64,000 bases of DNA from positions 62,001 to 126,000 of the forward strand of contig JAQJVL010000307.1 of the NCBI GenBank assembly GCA_035578905.1. Reading direction: 5' to 3'. Origin of the DNA: Stictocephala bisonia (taxonomy: Eukaryota > Arthropoda > Insecta > Hemiptera > Membracidae). Below are positions 35,087 to 50,641 of this stretch, one piece after another. Below the pieces are notes generated by a model. The model had not been told where the DNA came from. It saw only the letters and a list, made by a program, of their open reading frames with translations, and did no database searches. A program made the translations under genes and the position numbers. Positions within the stretch are counted from its first letter, which is position 1. Each line of letters starts with the position of its first letter.

Positions 35087-37689
35087 ATTATTGAAAAAAT
35101 TGTTATATGTATAATCCAAAAGCAATGTATTCACTCATCACGAAATCTTCGGAATCAATGACCGAATTTTGTTGAAATATGAAGTGAAGTTGACTTTGTA
35201 TCTTAGAGACCCACGACGAAAGGATTTCTCGAAGTTACATTCGTAAGGGGCATAAACTAAATGTGTATTTTGTTTGCATAAAAGCAACATTGGCATTAAT
35301 TTAATATTTGTCTTTAAACAGTTGTTGCAAAAAACATAATCATGACACTAAAGCTTGGTTAGTTTGGTATTCATATAGAAATTTTCAACGTAATTTCTAC
35401 GTCATGATTGCTGTACTTTCATCCCCCTAAACCAGACTTAAAGAGTTTTCTTAATTGTAAAACTTTGTTATTTAGGAGAACGGCAGCAGGCTGAGATTTT
35501 TTATTGATGTTCTGGTTTAAAGAGAACCACCGAGGAAAGGATAGGAATTGCAGATAACCAATGCTTAGCGAAAAAAGGGCTGTCGACTAGTAAGTAACAA
35601 TATAAGCATGAACTAGTACATATGGCGATCGATTTCGCTAAATGTAATGCATCTTGCGTTGAGGGGGGGGGGAGGTGTAGCGTCCGAAGGGAGGGTTGAT
35701 AAGATTTTACTTGATTTCAGGTTCGTTAGTACGAAACGAACTCCTATCTCTCCTGCGCGTTTAAGCTTTCAGACTTATGCAGCGTTTAAAAAATTTGATA
35801 ATAGTTTTTAATACATCTGCAGTAATGAACTGAAAACTTCAAGTCTTAAACAATGACCCTTCAAACCCTGGATAGAAACTGGTACATTTCCTCCATCAAG
35901 GGTTACTGCCCTAGACCTGTGGCCAAGTTGAGATAAATAGCTCTTAGTGCTGGACAAACCCCTCACCCCCATCCATGGCTGGCAGGCAACTTTAATAACG
36001 AGGTCAGACCAACCAGGGACTTAGTAAGCATTATTCATTGTCCTTAATCGAAGTGATTATTGTGGGGCTGATTTTCAGGGCGGCTCTCCTCGTTGAAAAA
36101 CGAGCCCACTTTTATCTGTGATTCAGTAGCATATTTTAAAAATAATAAAGCTATTTGGTTTAAGCTAGTTTATTCATGTGAGTATGAGTGTTAGAAATAA
36201 ATGCAGTCTTTGTCATACTAAACCCGGGTGTTTTACAGAGATTTGTTTGTTAAATATTAAGACTCAAAGTTTGGACACATATGAAGTCAATTATTAATCA
36301 AATTTACAAAAACTAAGTGATATTTAAAGCATATTTTATTCTGGTTTACAAATAAAAATGATCATCTTAAGTTATAGTAATGTTTTAATTTCAGAGACAT
36401 AGTTATATAATCGCTCAAAATGTCCATCTTCAAAAACAGGAGAAAGAAATTATATATTTTGACACAATGTGTTAAAATTTATCAAGTGGAGGGAGAATTT
36501 TAGAGGGATATTCTGTTTATTACCATACTCAAAGTTAAGATTTACATTAAATATATAATTTCAACAAATCTTCCACTTTTATAGGAAAGCATCTACTTAA
36601 CTATTGAAAACTGTTTAAGAATTAGATTATACTTTCCATTATGAACAATGATGAATTCAGCGGAGGCGCTTGTTACTAAGAATTGTTTAGCAAACGGTCC
36701 CAAATATCAATAACTTATATCTGCTTATCGAAAAAAAAAAAAAAACAGATCGATTTGCCATGAATCTAATTACTTCGAAATTCTCGTATGTATTGAAGAT
36801 TACTGCTTATTAATATTTACCTAAATTCTTTAGTGCAGAGTTCGAATATATCTAGATTAGTTTGTAATCGGAGCAATTGAGTCCATAGTAATCATGCAAA
36901 CAGCTAACCTTCCTTGAAACATGGATAATCATTAAAAGAAACTTAAGAATAAATGTGGTTCTGCATAAAAAAATTACGAAGTCCGAATTGTTCAATAGAC
37001 ATTGGCCTATAGCTGATATACAATAACCTTAGTTGCCATTAAAAATAAATACAATTCTATTGAAAATAAAAATGAACAATGGTTAAAGTAAATGTCTTTT
37101 CACGGGAAATCTTAAGTGAATCTAAACCCACGTAAAGAATGTTTATTTTCATTTGTCGTCTTCAAGAGTTAGAGTGGATTTACTGACAAAATACTTCTTA
37201 TATACAAAAGTGTAATTTTAGTCGTAGAAAGTTCTCCACGTCAAGTACAGGGATTTCATACTTTGCAGTGAAGATGCGTCAAGTTATTTGCCAAGTCGTT
37301 ACTTGCCTGCTCGTGGAAGGTTTTATAAACTTGCCAACTTTCACATTAACGACATCAAGATAGCCACCTCCGGCCTGGAACACACTCCAGATAAAGTAAA
37401 GAGTGACTCGACTAACCCTCGCAGTGATGTAGTTTGAAACACTTAGATCCTGCAGTTGACACGTATTACGTGGTATGGTACTTTATTATATAATGATTTG
37501 AATATATTCTGAATTAAAATAAATCAACGTTTACAAGAAAAGAAAATTATATTGTTGTAAGGCTCGTTTTATATTAATGAAATCATCCGAAACAATCAGA
37601 AATCGCTGGCATATACTATCAATTTCTTATAACATGGTTCTTATCATAGTAACTAACTGTAACAGATTGCTCATGGTATAGGGGAATTA
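34566..37689. other. Unassigned DNA
   Basis: Mostly AT-rich, with a (TA)n run at 35055-35080, a G run near 35659-35671, and an A run near 36731-36744. 35870-36120 is G+C-richer (CCCTAGACCTGTGGCC, GGGCGGCTCTCCTCG) and may be a degraded mobile element; I do not recognise it. 37275-37330 has a short ATG frame with no domain. Confidence 0.5.
35055..35080. repeat. (TA)n microsatellite
   Basis: About 26 bases of TA alternation. Confidence 0.95.
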
Positions 37690-39745
<2,056 letters not shown>

Positions 39746-41121
39746 GAGCAAAATGTATGTATAAAACATTTGGTTTTGTTATAATATATACATATATTAT
39801 AACTCGCATCTATCATCCACATTTATGTACACCATTCAATTCAAATGTACACCCACATCCACATGTTTATACACCCAAATCTACACATGTACAAACTATT
39901 GATCGCCCTCCACTCGACCTACACACGAGCACAAATTCTTTTACTCAGTCTAAAGAAGAACTACTATCCACCATACACTAAAACAAAACTTATAAGGACT
40001 TTACAACTCGCCCAAAACACTGTTCTCAACGAAACAGCAACTATGCAAGTATCACTTTGTGAGCAAATCGTAGTCTAATGTGTTGTCTAACCCAGAAACA
40101 TAATTTAAATAAAATGTGTTTACAGTCTTCTACATTTATTTAATTTTTAATTTTTAAATAAATTTAATACTTAATTTTTTAATATTTAATTTGTAGTTTA
40201 GTATTAATTATGTTAACTGTAATCTGTATAATTTTTAAAAGCAAAAAAATGGGAGTAATTTGCCATTTAATCAATATTTATATAATATTTCTTACCTTGG
40301 TATGTTTTTAGTGAGATTTGTTGTAAAAAAAAATATATAACTTTACTGTTTTCTAGGTAAGTTATTTTTCAAAATTTTTGAATGTTTGTAAATCAACTAA
40401 TAAACAAATTTGGCCTACGCTTTTATCTCTTCAGTATTTTTTATTCAAATATTTAAAAGATAAGTACAGGAATCAATTCCTTAAATGTCACTATCCAATG
40501 GTAAAAACTCCTTCGTTTAACAAATAACTTTGATCATTTTGATGATGCACTTTTAAAAGTGAGATAGTTTCATAAACCCTTGTGTAGTGAGGTGAATTAC
40601 CATTTATAATAATAACGTATAATACTTGGCACCTCTTATGAAAACATCCACTGAGTATCTCATAATTCCACGACTTTGTAATGTGAAACGACTAAATCCG
40701 TTTCTAGGGGATGGCTTAAGTAGTTTTTCTCTTCAAAGCTACTTCAGATAAGAACTTATTTGTTTTCTAGGTGATTGCTGGGGTATTTCTTTCCAACTAT
40801 CACAGATAAGAACTTAATTATTTTCTGTGACTTATCGCTGGTGTCCGTATGTGTTCTTCAACCCCCTAGACTTAACAAACTTTTATCGTCAATCCACATT
40901 ACATTATTTATTGTAGACAATCAATTTAAATTCCAAAGGTAGAGGGTACATAACGTCACTCTACCTTGCAGCTAGTTGAGGGAAATCATATTAATAAAGG
41001 TAGATTTTGATTTTTATAATATACCTTTATACGAAATTAAAGGTATATTTACCCATCACCATTAACCGAACCCACTCCTACTCGCCTTACAGTTACCATC
41101 AGGACGTCCTAAGACTCCTAA
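39746..41121. other. Unassigned AT-rich DNA
   Basis: A CA-rich patch (CACCCACATCCACATG) at 39845-39900 is open in two frames but repetitive. The rest shows nothing supported. Confidence 0.55.
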
Positions 41122-41129
41122 GTCTGTCC
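41122..41129. repeat. Left 8-bp target duplication (GTCTGTCC)
   Basis: Identical to 41513-41520. Confidence 0.92.
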
Positions 41130-41512
41130 GAATACACGAAAAATGCGTACAGCGAAAAATGCGTACACCAGGAATCTTGCGAAATATGCGTACAGGATCA
41201 AGTTTTGACAGATGACGAGGGTAACCTATGACGTCACAACAATTAGATAGGTGAAAATGCGTACAACTTTTAGGGGAAATGGATCTTTTACAACAATTGA
41301 ATTATATAAATGCGTTTACCTCTACAATAAATATGAATGTTGCTTAGTTTCTTGGGATTGGAGAACCTAACCTAACCTAACCTAACCTAATTTCGCTGTA
41401 CGCATCTTTCATGCCACAGGGGAGAATACTTACCCTCGTCAAATACCACTATTTCCTTCTGTACGCATATTTCGCTGTACGCATTTTTGCTGTACGCATC
41501 TTTCGTGCCACC
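41130..41512. mobile_element. MITE family M1, copy 1: ATGCGTAC repeats and five CCTAA units
   Basis: A 383-bp element between exact 8-bp duplications. Termini: GAATACACGAAAAATGCG on the left, complement of right end GGTGGCACGAAAGATGCG; the pairing extends about 35 bp. ATGCGTAC words recur several times near both ends, in inverted orientation, and are likely transposase-binding sites. Five CCTAA units sit at about 41375-41399. It is nearly identical to copy 2 at 62727-63092. Non-coding, so it depends on an element elsewhere. Confidence 0.92.
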
Positions 41513-41520
41513 GTCTGTCC
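41513..41520. repeat. Right 8-bp target duplication (GTCTGTCC)
   Basis: Partner of 41122-41129. Confidence 0.92.
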
Positions 41521-42187
41521 CAGACATTCGTTAGCTCATCTCGTGATGTGGTAAACACACCAGGTGGCCCCTTTCACCAGTTTACAGGTCGCCTGTTCCT
41601 TTCCCTCGGTCCGTGTTTATACCTTCTGAGAAACCGTTCCTTTGAACATTTAACTGCCTAGGTGCTATTAAAACCTTCTGACTACAACTTCGTAAGTGAG
41701 GTAAAACATTGTGTAGCGATATTTGTGAACTATTTTTATATCCAGTTTAATTTAGAGTCGCGTTTCGTAAAATTGTAAATATTGCATAAGACATTATTTT
41801 GAGGGTTTTTGTAATCTAGTAGAGAGCTAGGATTAAGTGTAAAAAAAGTCAAATTTATCACAAGTAAATTGAAACATTATAAGACTACTTTTTACTGTTA
41901 TTTGTCTCCACTAGCTTATAATGGAAAATATAAATTAAATAAGTGAAATATATCATGTTTAAAATAAATATATAATATACTGTATAAAAAATAGAACTAT
42001 TGTTTACCATTATGAAAATTAGGAGTTGACGATTGGGCAGAAATTGATAACATTTTGAATTACAATTCCGGTTATTTTTTGTTTGAAAGTTATTTGTTGG
42101 CTTCGTATTAATTATGAGTGGTATGTTTTTTGGAGACTACCAAAGGTTCAAGTGTTTTAAAAAAACAACTTCAGTTCGACATTGACA
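41521..42187. other. Unassigned DNA
   Basis: 41521-41640 is G+C-richer (CAGGTGGCCCCTTTCACC, TTCCCTCGGTCCG) with no ORF or RNA signature. The rest is AT-rich. Confidence 0.5.
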
Positions 42188-42677
42188 GTCGTAGTGAGTT
42201 ATGGCCGTGAGTGTAGTTAGTTATGGCCGTGAGTGTTGTGAGTTATGGCCGTGAGTGTTGTGAGTTATGGCCGTGAGTGTAGTGAGTTATGGCCGTGAGT
42301 GTAGTGAGTTATGGCCGTGAGTGTAGTGAGTCATGGCCGTGAGTGTAGTGAGTCATGGCCGTGAGTGTAGTGAGTCATGGCCGTGAGTGTAGTGAGTCAT
42401 GGCCGTGAGTGTAGTGAGTCATGGCCGTGAGTGTAGTGAGTCATGGCCGTGAGTGTAGTGAGTCATGGCCGTGAGTGTAGTGAGTCATGGCCGTGAGTGT
42501 AGTGAGTCATGGCCGTGAGTGTAGTGAGTCATGGCCGTGAGTGTAGTGAGTTATGACCGTGAGTGTAGTGAGTTATGGCCGTGAGTGTTGTGAGTCATGG
42601 CCGTGAGTGTAGTGAGTCATGGCCGTGAGTGTAGTGAGTCATGGCCGTGAGTGTAGTGAGTTATGGCCGTGAGTGTA
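42188..42677. repeat. 22-bp minisatellite, about 22 units
   Basis: The unit is GCCGTGAGTGTAGTGAGTCA plus TG. The core is homogenised to the GTCATGG form, while the outer units on both sides carry GTTATGG and GTGTTGTG variants, the usual pattern of central homogenisation. Confidence 0.97.
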
Positions 42678-42814
42678 TCTAAAGAGTTAATTGTACCATG
42701 TAGTTATTTAAGGGGTTTATAAATGTATATGGTTTAATTCATTACCTTTTATTAGGCTAAGGTACAGTACGTAAGTAACACCTGTAGACGAAAGAATGTT
42801 CATACATGTTGGAA

Positions 42815-43255
42815 CATCGTGTGACTGGGCTAAACAACCGTTAACCAATGGCATTAAACCATTGTATTTGTTGTATTGAACTCAGTCAATTTGTGACTGA
42901 GTTGGACAACAGTCAACAGGTATTCAATGGCATTGAACCCATAGATACTTCGTACAGCTGTATTATTGTTAATGTATGACTGGGTTGGACAACAAGCAAT
43001 ATGTATTCAATTGCATTGAACATTTAGATACATCGTACAGCTGTATTCTAGTCCATTTGTGACTTGGTTGGACAATAAACAACATGTATTCAATGACACT
43101 GAATCTGTAGATACTTCTTATCCATCCTGCTGATTTCTAGCCAACGTGTGACTGGTTTAAACAACAAACAACATGTACAATGGCATTGTACAAATAGATA
43201 CTACGTACAACTGTATCTTGTCAATGAGTGACTGGGTTAGGCAACAAACAATGCC
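42815..43255 (+). repeat. Diverged 80-bp tandem repeat, about 5 units
   Basis: Units carry TGTGACTGGGTTGGACAACA, CAATGGCATTGAAC and AGATACTTCGTACAGCTGTA with many substitutions, so this is older than the adjacent 22-bp array. Confidence 0.88.
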
Positions 43256-46200
43256 CGCACACCCGTTACTTCCACATCAACAACTATTTACTGTTTAGAA
43301 CTGGCGTATGTACCAAATAACTTTTATGTGGTTTATAATAAGGGGGTCATTGGCTATCCCTTCAAAGAAAAAAGTCACATTTTCAATCATTGTGTTTTTT
43401 GGTAAACTTTGAGAAAAGTACATATTCAGTCTAATAAAGCTAAGATAATATCGTTAAAACCATGATCACATTTAATTTTAATTAGTTTGTTGAGATCACT
43501 AAGCCAACTATTTTCGATGATGAAACTTATTAATTTCAATTTTTAAATTTCGGAATTTTTCAGTATCTAAAACTTAAGCTAACTCAACGGGTGGAGGCTG
43601 TTCATTTTATATTCCCTCTATTTGGAAAACAATTTAACAGGTGCAGCTAAATCTTTTTCACTTAAATACTACCAGAAAATACCTAAGTAAAAGTTAGTGA
43701 AACTTCACAAGGCAGCTTTTGAAAATGATGAGATTTCATTGTTGTAAAATATCTTGCTTTTGGTGTGTGTATATATTAGTGAAATGTTGACTTTGAAATG
43801 CACAATATTTACGTTGTGTATGTTTAGTATTTATTAGAATAAACTGTAATTACATATGTTGCTATTACAAAAGTCACCAATGAAATTATCTTCGTCTGAA
43901 AATCAAAGTGTTCAATGATGCAATCCAAGTTCGAAAAACTGCCAATGAATGAAAAAATGTTCGTAATTTGAGTTTTATGAGCATATCTAAAACCTGGTTG
44001 CGGATGAAGAAAAATGTTTTGTTATAGTTTGTATTTCAAAATTATATAAAATGAAAAACACAAAAGGTTGTTTGATAATTAATATGCACATAAGTGTATG
44101 TATGATTAAAAAAAGTATAAATAAAGAAATATTTCTCCCTCAAGACTTATGAAGCCAGGTGCTAAATTAAAACAAACTTTTAACGTACATTGAAGGAAGG
44201 TCGTGCGATTGAAAATTTAAGGCCTTAAGGGTTATAGTAGTAACAAAAAGCTGTTTCCAATTTTCAGTCATCGTGTTTATTCTAGTGAAAGCGTAGTGAA
44301 GTAAATAGTACTACAGAATTGGCAAAATCGAATGAAATTTACTCATACAAATCATTGCTAACTGTGACTTGCAGGGAGTCTTTGCACTAGATATTATTAA
44401 AATTATTCAACTATGTAAGAAACTCAACAATACATCTGCAACTAACATATCTAATTTTCAAATAAATAAAAATTACTAACCTAATATTATTATTAAAATC
44501 AATTCACTATATCAAAAGTAATTAAAGGGTATAAAAAACAAACAATAACATGAATTGGGCTATGTATATAAAACTTAAATAAGCCAATTCACGTATACCT
44601 TAAAGTGTTTGTTTAGCAATAAGTACAATATTGCTTACTATTCTCTTCTCTAGTTATTCATTGACTAGATAAGAAATATTGTAAAACAAATAATTATGTT
44701 ATTCATTTTCATTCACTGTTCATATTAGGCTATTTAAGTAAAAAATGTTATTTAACATACGGGCCAGATGAGACTAGCTTCATCACAACTGCACCAAGGA
44801 AAAGGTTCCTGTTTATCCCAAATGTTTTACTATCTCGTTTAAAAGAAAGGCGAGATGTGTCCTTTTGATTAAGTGTGCTGCCCTTTGAAGGTATCAGGTC
44901 AACTTCCATAATCTGGAACCCCCCCCCCCCCCCAATTAAATTCAGAGAAATTCAAAGAGGGGGTCAGTTTGGCAGTAAATGTTCGCATGTTATATTGATT
45001 AGTCCAGCTTTTCTATAGGGTTTTTATTTTTTTAATGAGATATTCAAATCAGATTTTATGTCAAGTTAATAACTACCATTGTGAATGTGGGACCATTCAA
45101 TTAGTATGATAGTGTTTACATCTAGAAATAATTTCGAATTAATAAAAGTATTAATCGTAACTGAGTAAAAGAACAGCTTCGTGAGCTGACTGTAAAACTG
45201 GTCGGTTATGTTATTTGTCTGTTGAATGATTGTCAAACAGTAAACTACCTAAGTTTAGAATGTGTTTTCTAATCTTTTGTAATTTATTGCTCTATGTAGT
45301 ACGATGACTCTGGCCATTGTTGAAATGGACTTTTGAATCTGTAACAATAATATTTCAAACTCTCTGCCGTTATTTGTTATGTAACATCCCGATAACAGAA
45401 TCAAAGTTCTCCGAGGAAGACGCGATTATAATACTTCTCTGGGTTACAATATGGGAGGGGATCTTGTAATAAATACTAGCTCTTTTACATTTTTATATTT
45501 CTTTTCACAATTTATTAAGGTTTGTATTATTACCTACTCTTATGGTTTGACTGGATTCGGTACTAGACTTTATATTTTTGTGAAATTAACTAAGGATTTA
45601 TTGGCTCCAAAACAGTTTCATCTTTTAATAGAATTGTTTTTATTGACTTTAAAAAAATATAGTTTGGTCACAATAATATCACGGGGAGGCATGCAGTGAT
45701 GTCCCTTGGTTTTTTTTGTTAAATAACTCGATTTGACTTCAGAGCGCTCTAACAGGAAATGCCGTAACTACAAGGAGTTTGGGAATGCTACGACCGTTTG
45801 CGTGATGATGTGCCAGCAACAACTGTAGCAAAACATTTACCTCTTTCTTTGTTGCCTCGATTCAGTTATCTAAATACACATGTTTTATAGAATACTTGTT
45901 TGATGTTGAAAATTTGAACATTAGTAAATATATACTGATCATTGACGTTATTATTGCCTATATTGTCTTTTAAATTATTGTTTATATACTATTCTATTGC
46001 ATTATTGTTTGAACCGATTAATGACTTTTCAAGCGGATTTCTGTCCCAACAATTAAATTATTGTCTGTCGCATGTCAAACGCAGTATTCTTGGCAACGCC
46101 GCGCGTCAGAGGCACACTGAAATGCCACTAAGTGCAATCAAGTCAGTCGAGAAATTCATTAAAAATAATATATACTGTTTATTTACATTGAATACTACAC

Positions 46201-46919
46201 AAACCGCAAATTAATCGTGCACTATCAAGTTCGCATTACATACTAACAATAATGCCACTCACCCTGTTTACAAATGATTTTTTACTAAACTTCTTCCTCC
46301 CCCCACCCCCTGTGGATACACAACTCATGACGACATTTATGTGATAATTATTAATAAATAAGAATCAATGGAGATTAATAAAATAATTTATTTGAAAATA
46401 CTGATACGTCAGCAAAATTCACCACCTACTGAATCTACTAGTTATATACTAACCTCTCACATCATGGTGGTGGTAGTAACGCCCTCAAAGCTAGAAGGAA
46501 GTTCACTTCAGTGAGCGAATCAGCAGTCTCCAATTACCAAGTGTTTGCTGACGGCGTGATGAGGTTCGACGTGTAGTGTGGGTTTCGTCTTTCTGTTTGT
46601 TATTCTTAATGGAAGTTAATTAATTAATAAGTTCATTTGTATTTCTTAATGGAAGTTAATTGTGTTATTTGTTGTTGCTATTTACTATTACTGTATTATG
46701 GTTCGTATTATTATTCCTATTATTGCTACCCTTACAGTATTTACTTCTTTCGTATAGTTTAGAATATTATTTAATTTTTAAATGTTAGAATTTAAAAACC
46801 TTAATGTTGTTTTTTGTTTGTTTTATGTTTCAGTTTAACTTTGATCAGATTATAACTTGTGATATGAAAATGTCTTTGTATTGTTATCTATTTTATTTTA
46901 TTCATTTTGTTTTATAAGC
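43256..46919. other. Unassigned DNA
   Basis: AT-rich throughout. A C15 run lies at about 44919-44933 and G+C-richer patches at 46050-46150 and 46440-46600. The ORFs at 45451-45699 and 45942-46214 have no recognisable domain and no conserved composition. Confidence 0.5.
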
Positions 46920-47007
46920 CTCCAGAACTGTTATATTATAGAAATAATACTGGTTAAATTACCTTTTTTCCTGTCAACAGTTCTTCAAACATAATCTGCT
47001 ATGTACA

Positions 47008-47034
47008 TTTCGAAGCATAAAGCTTCATCATCAG
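47008..47034 (-). ncRNA. Hammerhead-like core 1
   Basis: The minus strand reads CTGATGA, T, GAAGC, TTTAT, GCTTC, GAAA: a catalytic-core consensus with a perfect 5-bp stem II. The stem I/III partners and cleavage site are not evident. Confidence 0.35.
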
Positions 47035-47199
47035 GCTTTTCAAAAACGTCACTATTTACATTAGAACACTAAAAACATTAAAAACATTTAAACATTAAAC
47101 ATATTAAAATAACACATTTGCCGGCCGGCGATAGACACCAACTGATGACCAATGAGCAGGTAACGAACTCCTGTGGATCGAGTAGCAGAGTGTGTCGCC

Positions 47200-47233
47200 C
47201 TGAAGATGAGTGCTGCAATGTGCTCGAAACGTC
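47200..47233 (+). ncRNA. Hammerhead-like core 2
   Basis: The plus strand reads CTGAAGA, T, GAGTGC, TGCAAT, GTGCTC, GAAAC, GTC. Stem II is 6 bp with two G-U pairs. The GAAACGTC end resembles minimal retroelement hammerheads with a very short stem III. Activity unproven. Confidence 0.35.
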
Positions 47234-47290
47234 GGCAATTTGTACATAGTGTACATAATAACCAGACACGGTCCAACCCGGATTACGATT

Positions 47291-50200
47291 GTGTAAATAG
47301 TTATTGTATAAATTAATCGTTTGTTTATTAAAACATTTTTAAGAATAAACCTATTCCATTTAATAAGAAATAGAACAGTTGGTCGAATGTCTTGTAAAAA
47401 TGTTTTCGTAAGATGTTTCTATCTACATTTAAGATAACAAACTATTTATATTGTGTCTTTTTTTGTAGACGTTTATAGTTACTTAATATTGGCCAAATAG
47501 AAGGAAAATGCATTCAACAACGCAACTAGCCTTTTACAAAGGATTTTATGTTTTTATATTTTAGCTTGAATTATTTGATTGATTTTAACAATATTGTTAC
47601 TAGGGCGAGTTTTAATTAGATATATTGACAAACGTTCAATAATTCTATTATATTCTATTAATCTCAATCCACCAATTTGATTCAGTTTTATTTATAAATT
47701 TAATTTGGCTTTGAAAATATTGACATTATTTTCTACTGACAATTGTTTTCTTTCGACTATGACAATCGCCAATTATTTAGTTCGACTCTTATAAATTTTT
47801 ATTGAAATGAATAAATATATTTTAAGTTTTATTTATTCATTTAAATAAAATATTAATGCTAAAATTCGTATTAAATATATTATTCTTCGTTTACTTATTC
47901 GACGAAACGTACATGTATATCTGCCTGTTTTTATAACTATTTAATTGTTATATTCAATGAGATCGTTTAAATGTATTACAATTTAGCTGTTCTTAAAACG
48001 TTATGAACAGCTCAAGAAAGGGGAAGGCTAATATATAGTGACGTATATGGAAGATAGCACAGCTGGAAAATACCGCAATACTTTGTAGTTACCTTCCAGC
48101 ATCCCTAATTGGCATTTATACTTTTGCTAATTATAGTAAGACGTATCTTAATTACAACATTTATTAAATACCAAAAAGGGACAGTCCCTCAGTTGTTGAC
48201 CATTGCTGAGATGTAGTCGTAACAGTAGTGTGCTGCAAGCTGGTGCTAGTTTCCCCCACCCCTAAATCTCATGCCACCAGAAATGCACATTTTCGTTCAT
48301 TATGAATCACTGATTAAGTCACAAGGAGAAAATCTGTGAAGGAAAACATTTTTTTTTTTTAATGTTCAGTATTTGTATTTTTAATATTTTGAGCAATAAA
48401 ACTGTTTTTACGAAACTCATTTGATACACTTCCAAATTTATTTGGTGGGGAGAGGGGGATGAAGGGATCAGAAAGTCTTGTAACTTCTTGTCAGGTTTCG
48501 TGCCAGCACGAATCCAATATTTTTTAGACCAATTTAACGTTTTATCAAATATTTAAAACTTAACAGCAATGTTATTCCTTTAAAGAATTTACTCATCGGC
48601 TGATTTTAACGTTTGAATTTCAACAACTTCTTGAATAAATACGTAATATTAATTGCTTTCTAGTTTTTCGATTTTGCTGATGATTCCAATTTTAAAGTAT
48701 TTTTCAAATAAGAAGGTACTTGAATCATAAAAGTAAAACTAACAAAATTAAGTTTACCAAGTTAAGAACATTCTATTTGCAATACCTAAAAAATTACATA
48801 TCGAACATAATTTTATCGGAAAACTTAAGACAATCACTTCGATATAATATCAGTTTAACTACTTAATAGCCTACTAATCTTATGGAGAATAGATGGGTGA
48901 TTTAAGCCCCTCCCCACACCTCCTTATACCCTCCCCCCCCCCCCACTGGGTGAACTGTGGCCGAGGCCGGTGCTATATGAGTGGGCCTTTGTATGGAGGG
49001 TCTTGTGTTGAGACTGGATTACGAGAAGCAATGACTGCAGTTATGTAGGCATTGCGAGAAGTATTCACAGGGCATCATCCTGCATGAACTTGTTTCTCTG
49101 GCCCTTCCTAAATTGGCATACCGTCAGTGATTACTTTTTGGATATGATTGCCTCACCTCCGAGTTGCAATGTCATTGAAGTGTTAATTATTAAATTAATT
49201 TGTGCTGCCACTTTTTCCATATTTCAAAGTTCATATTATTATTATTATTTATAAATATTACATATTTTTTCCTTCTTATAAAATGTTGTTTACCTTCTAT
49301 TCGTATTTATGTATATTTTAGTTAGTATAGACGTACATTTAAAATATTTTCCCCTTATATAATAATCTGTAATAGAACAATTACATTTTAGTCCTTTTTG
49401 AATAAAATACTTGCAACTCAGCCTACGCACAGGCAGTATGCCCATGTAGGCTTTTCCCATGAAAAGGAATTACTGTACGGGTTTCTATTATTTTTGCTTT
49501 TATTTTGGACAGTTTGTTTAACGATTACTTTATATTATTTTTCAATGTATTTTTGTATTATTTTGTATTATTATGTAGAACAATATCATTTAACTTACTG
49601 ATGTATACATTTGAATGTTTGGGGAATAAATATACTTTCATTTCATTTCATTTCAATGGGAGGGAATAAACCTTTTATATTCCGAAATCCCCTAAAAAAG
49701 TCGGCTGTCCGTAGTGTTTGTCAATGAAGTTGAGGGTTTTTATCGCAATAAAATTAATTTAATTATGTTTGAAAAATTAATTAATCCAATAATACTTAAA
49801 AATCATTTGCAACCCATCTTTGTTAATTACGCACTAATGTGATATATGCAGAGAGGGCAAGCAGAAGAGCAATTCGTTGGCCGCAGTGTTGCGTCAAGCA
49901 CACACAACTCGCACTCTGGGTTGATTTCATGCATATTTTATTCAAATTGAGATTACAACTGTCTGAAGCCGCTTCTCCGCTTATCCGCAGAGAAGCTTTT
50001 CTTGTAGCAGAGGTTTTGCGAAATAAGAGCCGAACAGCCATTTCCAGAGAGTAATATTTAATATTTATTTGAAAATGGTTGGCTTAAAGCACACAACGAT
50101 GATTGCTTTTGAGTTGTAATATTTTGGCTCTGTACGTTTATGACAACCTTGTTTAGGAATAAGAACGGTTGAGGTTTCGAAATTTGCATTTCTTTAAATA

Positions 50201-50474
50201 ATAATTGACTTAATGTTAGAGGTACTCTAATGAATATTCGCATCCTAGTAAAAAAAGAAAAAAAAATGTAAATTACTAGAAACTTGCTCAGATGTTTTGT
50301 TACTTATTGTGTAGTTCAGGTCTCGGAAAATCTGTTCAATAAATGAATAATTAAACTCATTTTTATAACTGTTTTTGAAACTATGATTTAATTAAATATT
50401 TCCAAATTTCCAGTACATTAATTACTTCAATACATATAAGATACCTATCGTCTTTTTAACCTTTTTCTGCCCTT
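47291..50474. other. Unassigned DNA
   Basis: AT-rich. G+C-richer patches occur at 48900-49100 (with a C12 run at 48933-48944) and 49850-50050. The latter is open on both strands for about 70 codons but neither product is recognisable. 49640-49655 has a TTTCA triplet of pentamers. Confidence 0.45.
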
Positions 50475-50641
50475 TCTTAGTAGAATATTGATCTGCGCGG
50501 GGAACTTTTTCAGTAAAAGAGACCCAGTAGAATAGAATGTGAAAGTTACTGATAAAAACACCATCCTAGTCAAGGTTCGAACCTGCGATATCTCTAACTC
50601 AGGCTCAAGGTTCATACGACTTAGACCACCCGCTCTCCCAA
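50475..50641 (-). mobile_element. SINE family B, copy 1 (tRNA-derived)
   Basis: The minus-strand head carries GGGTGGTCTAAGTCG (box A-like) and GCAGGTTCGAACCTTG (box B). It is followed by TTTATCAG and, farther on, GCAGATCAAT. The same landmarks in the same order occur on the minus strand at 61862-62045. Degenerate; not a functional tRNA because arm pairing is lost. Confidence 0.72.

Larger units (their letters stand above)
46920..47290. mobile_element. Possible Penelope-like terminal fragment with inverted hammerhead-like cores
   Basis: Two motifs of the form CTGANGA, short stem-loop, GAAA lie in opposite orientation at 47008-47034 (minus) and 47200-47233 (plus). An inverted GAACTGTT / AACAGTTC pair lies near 46925-46985. 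Hammerhead motifs are known from Penelope-like elements and related retroelements. No protein is present. Assignment is tentative. Confidence 0.35.

Noticed and set aside
42023..42040. TTGACGATTGG word as a third SINE A tail
   Set aside because: Only about 11 bases match and no body or A-rich tail is attached.
49823..50054. Overlapping about 70-codon frames on both strands
   Set aside because: Equal openness on both strands in a G+C-richer patch argues for chance; neither product is recognisable.
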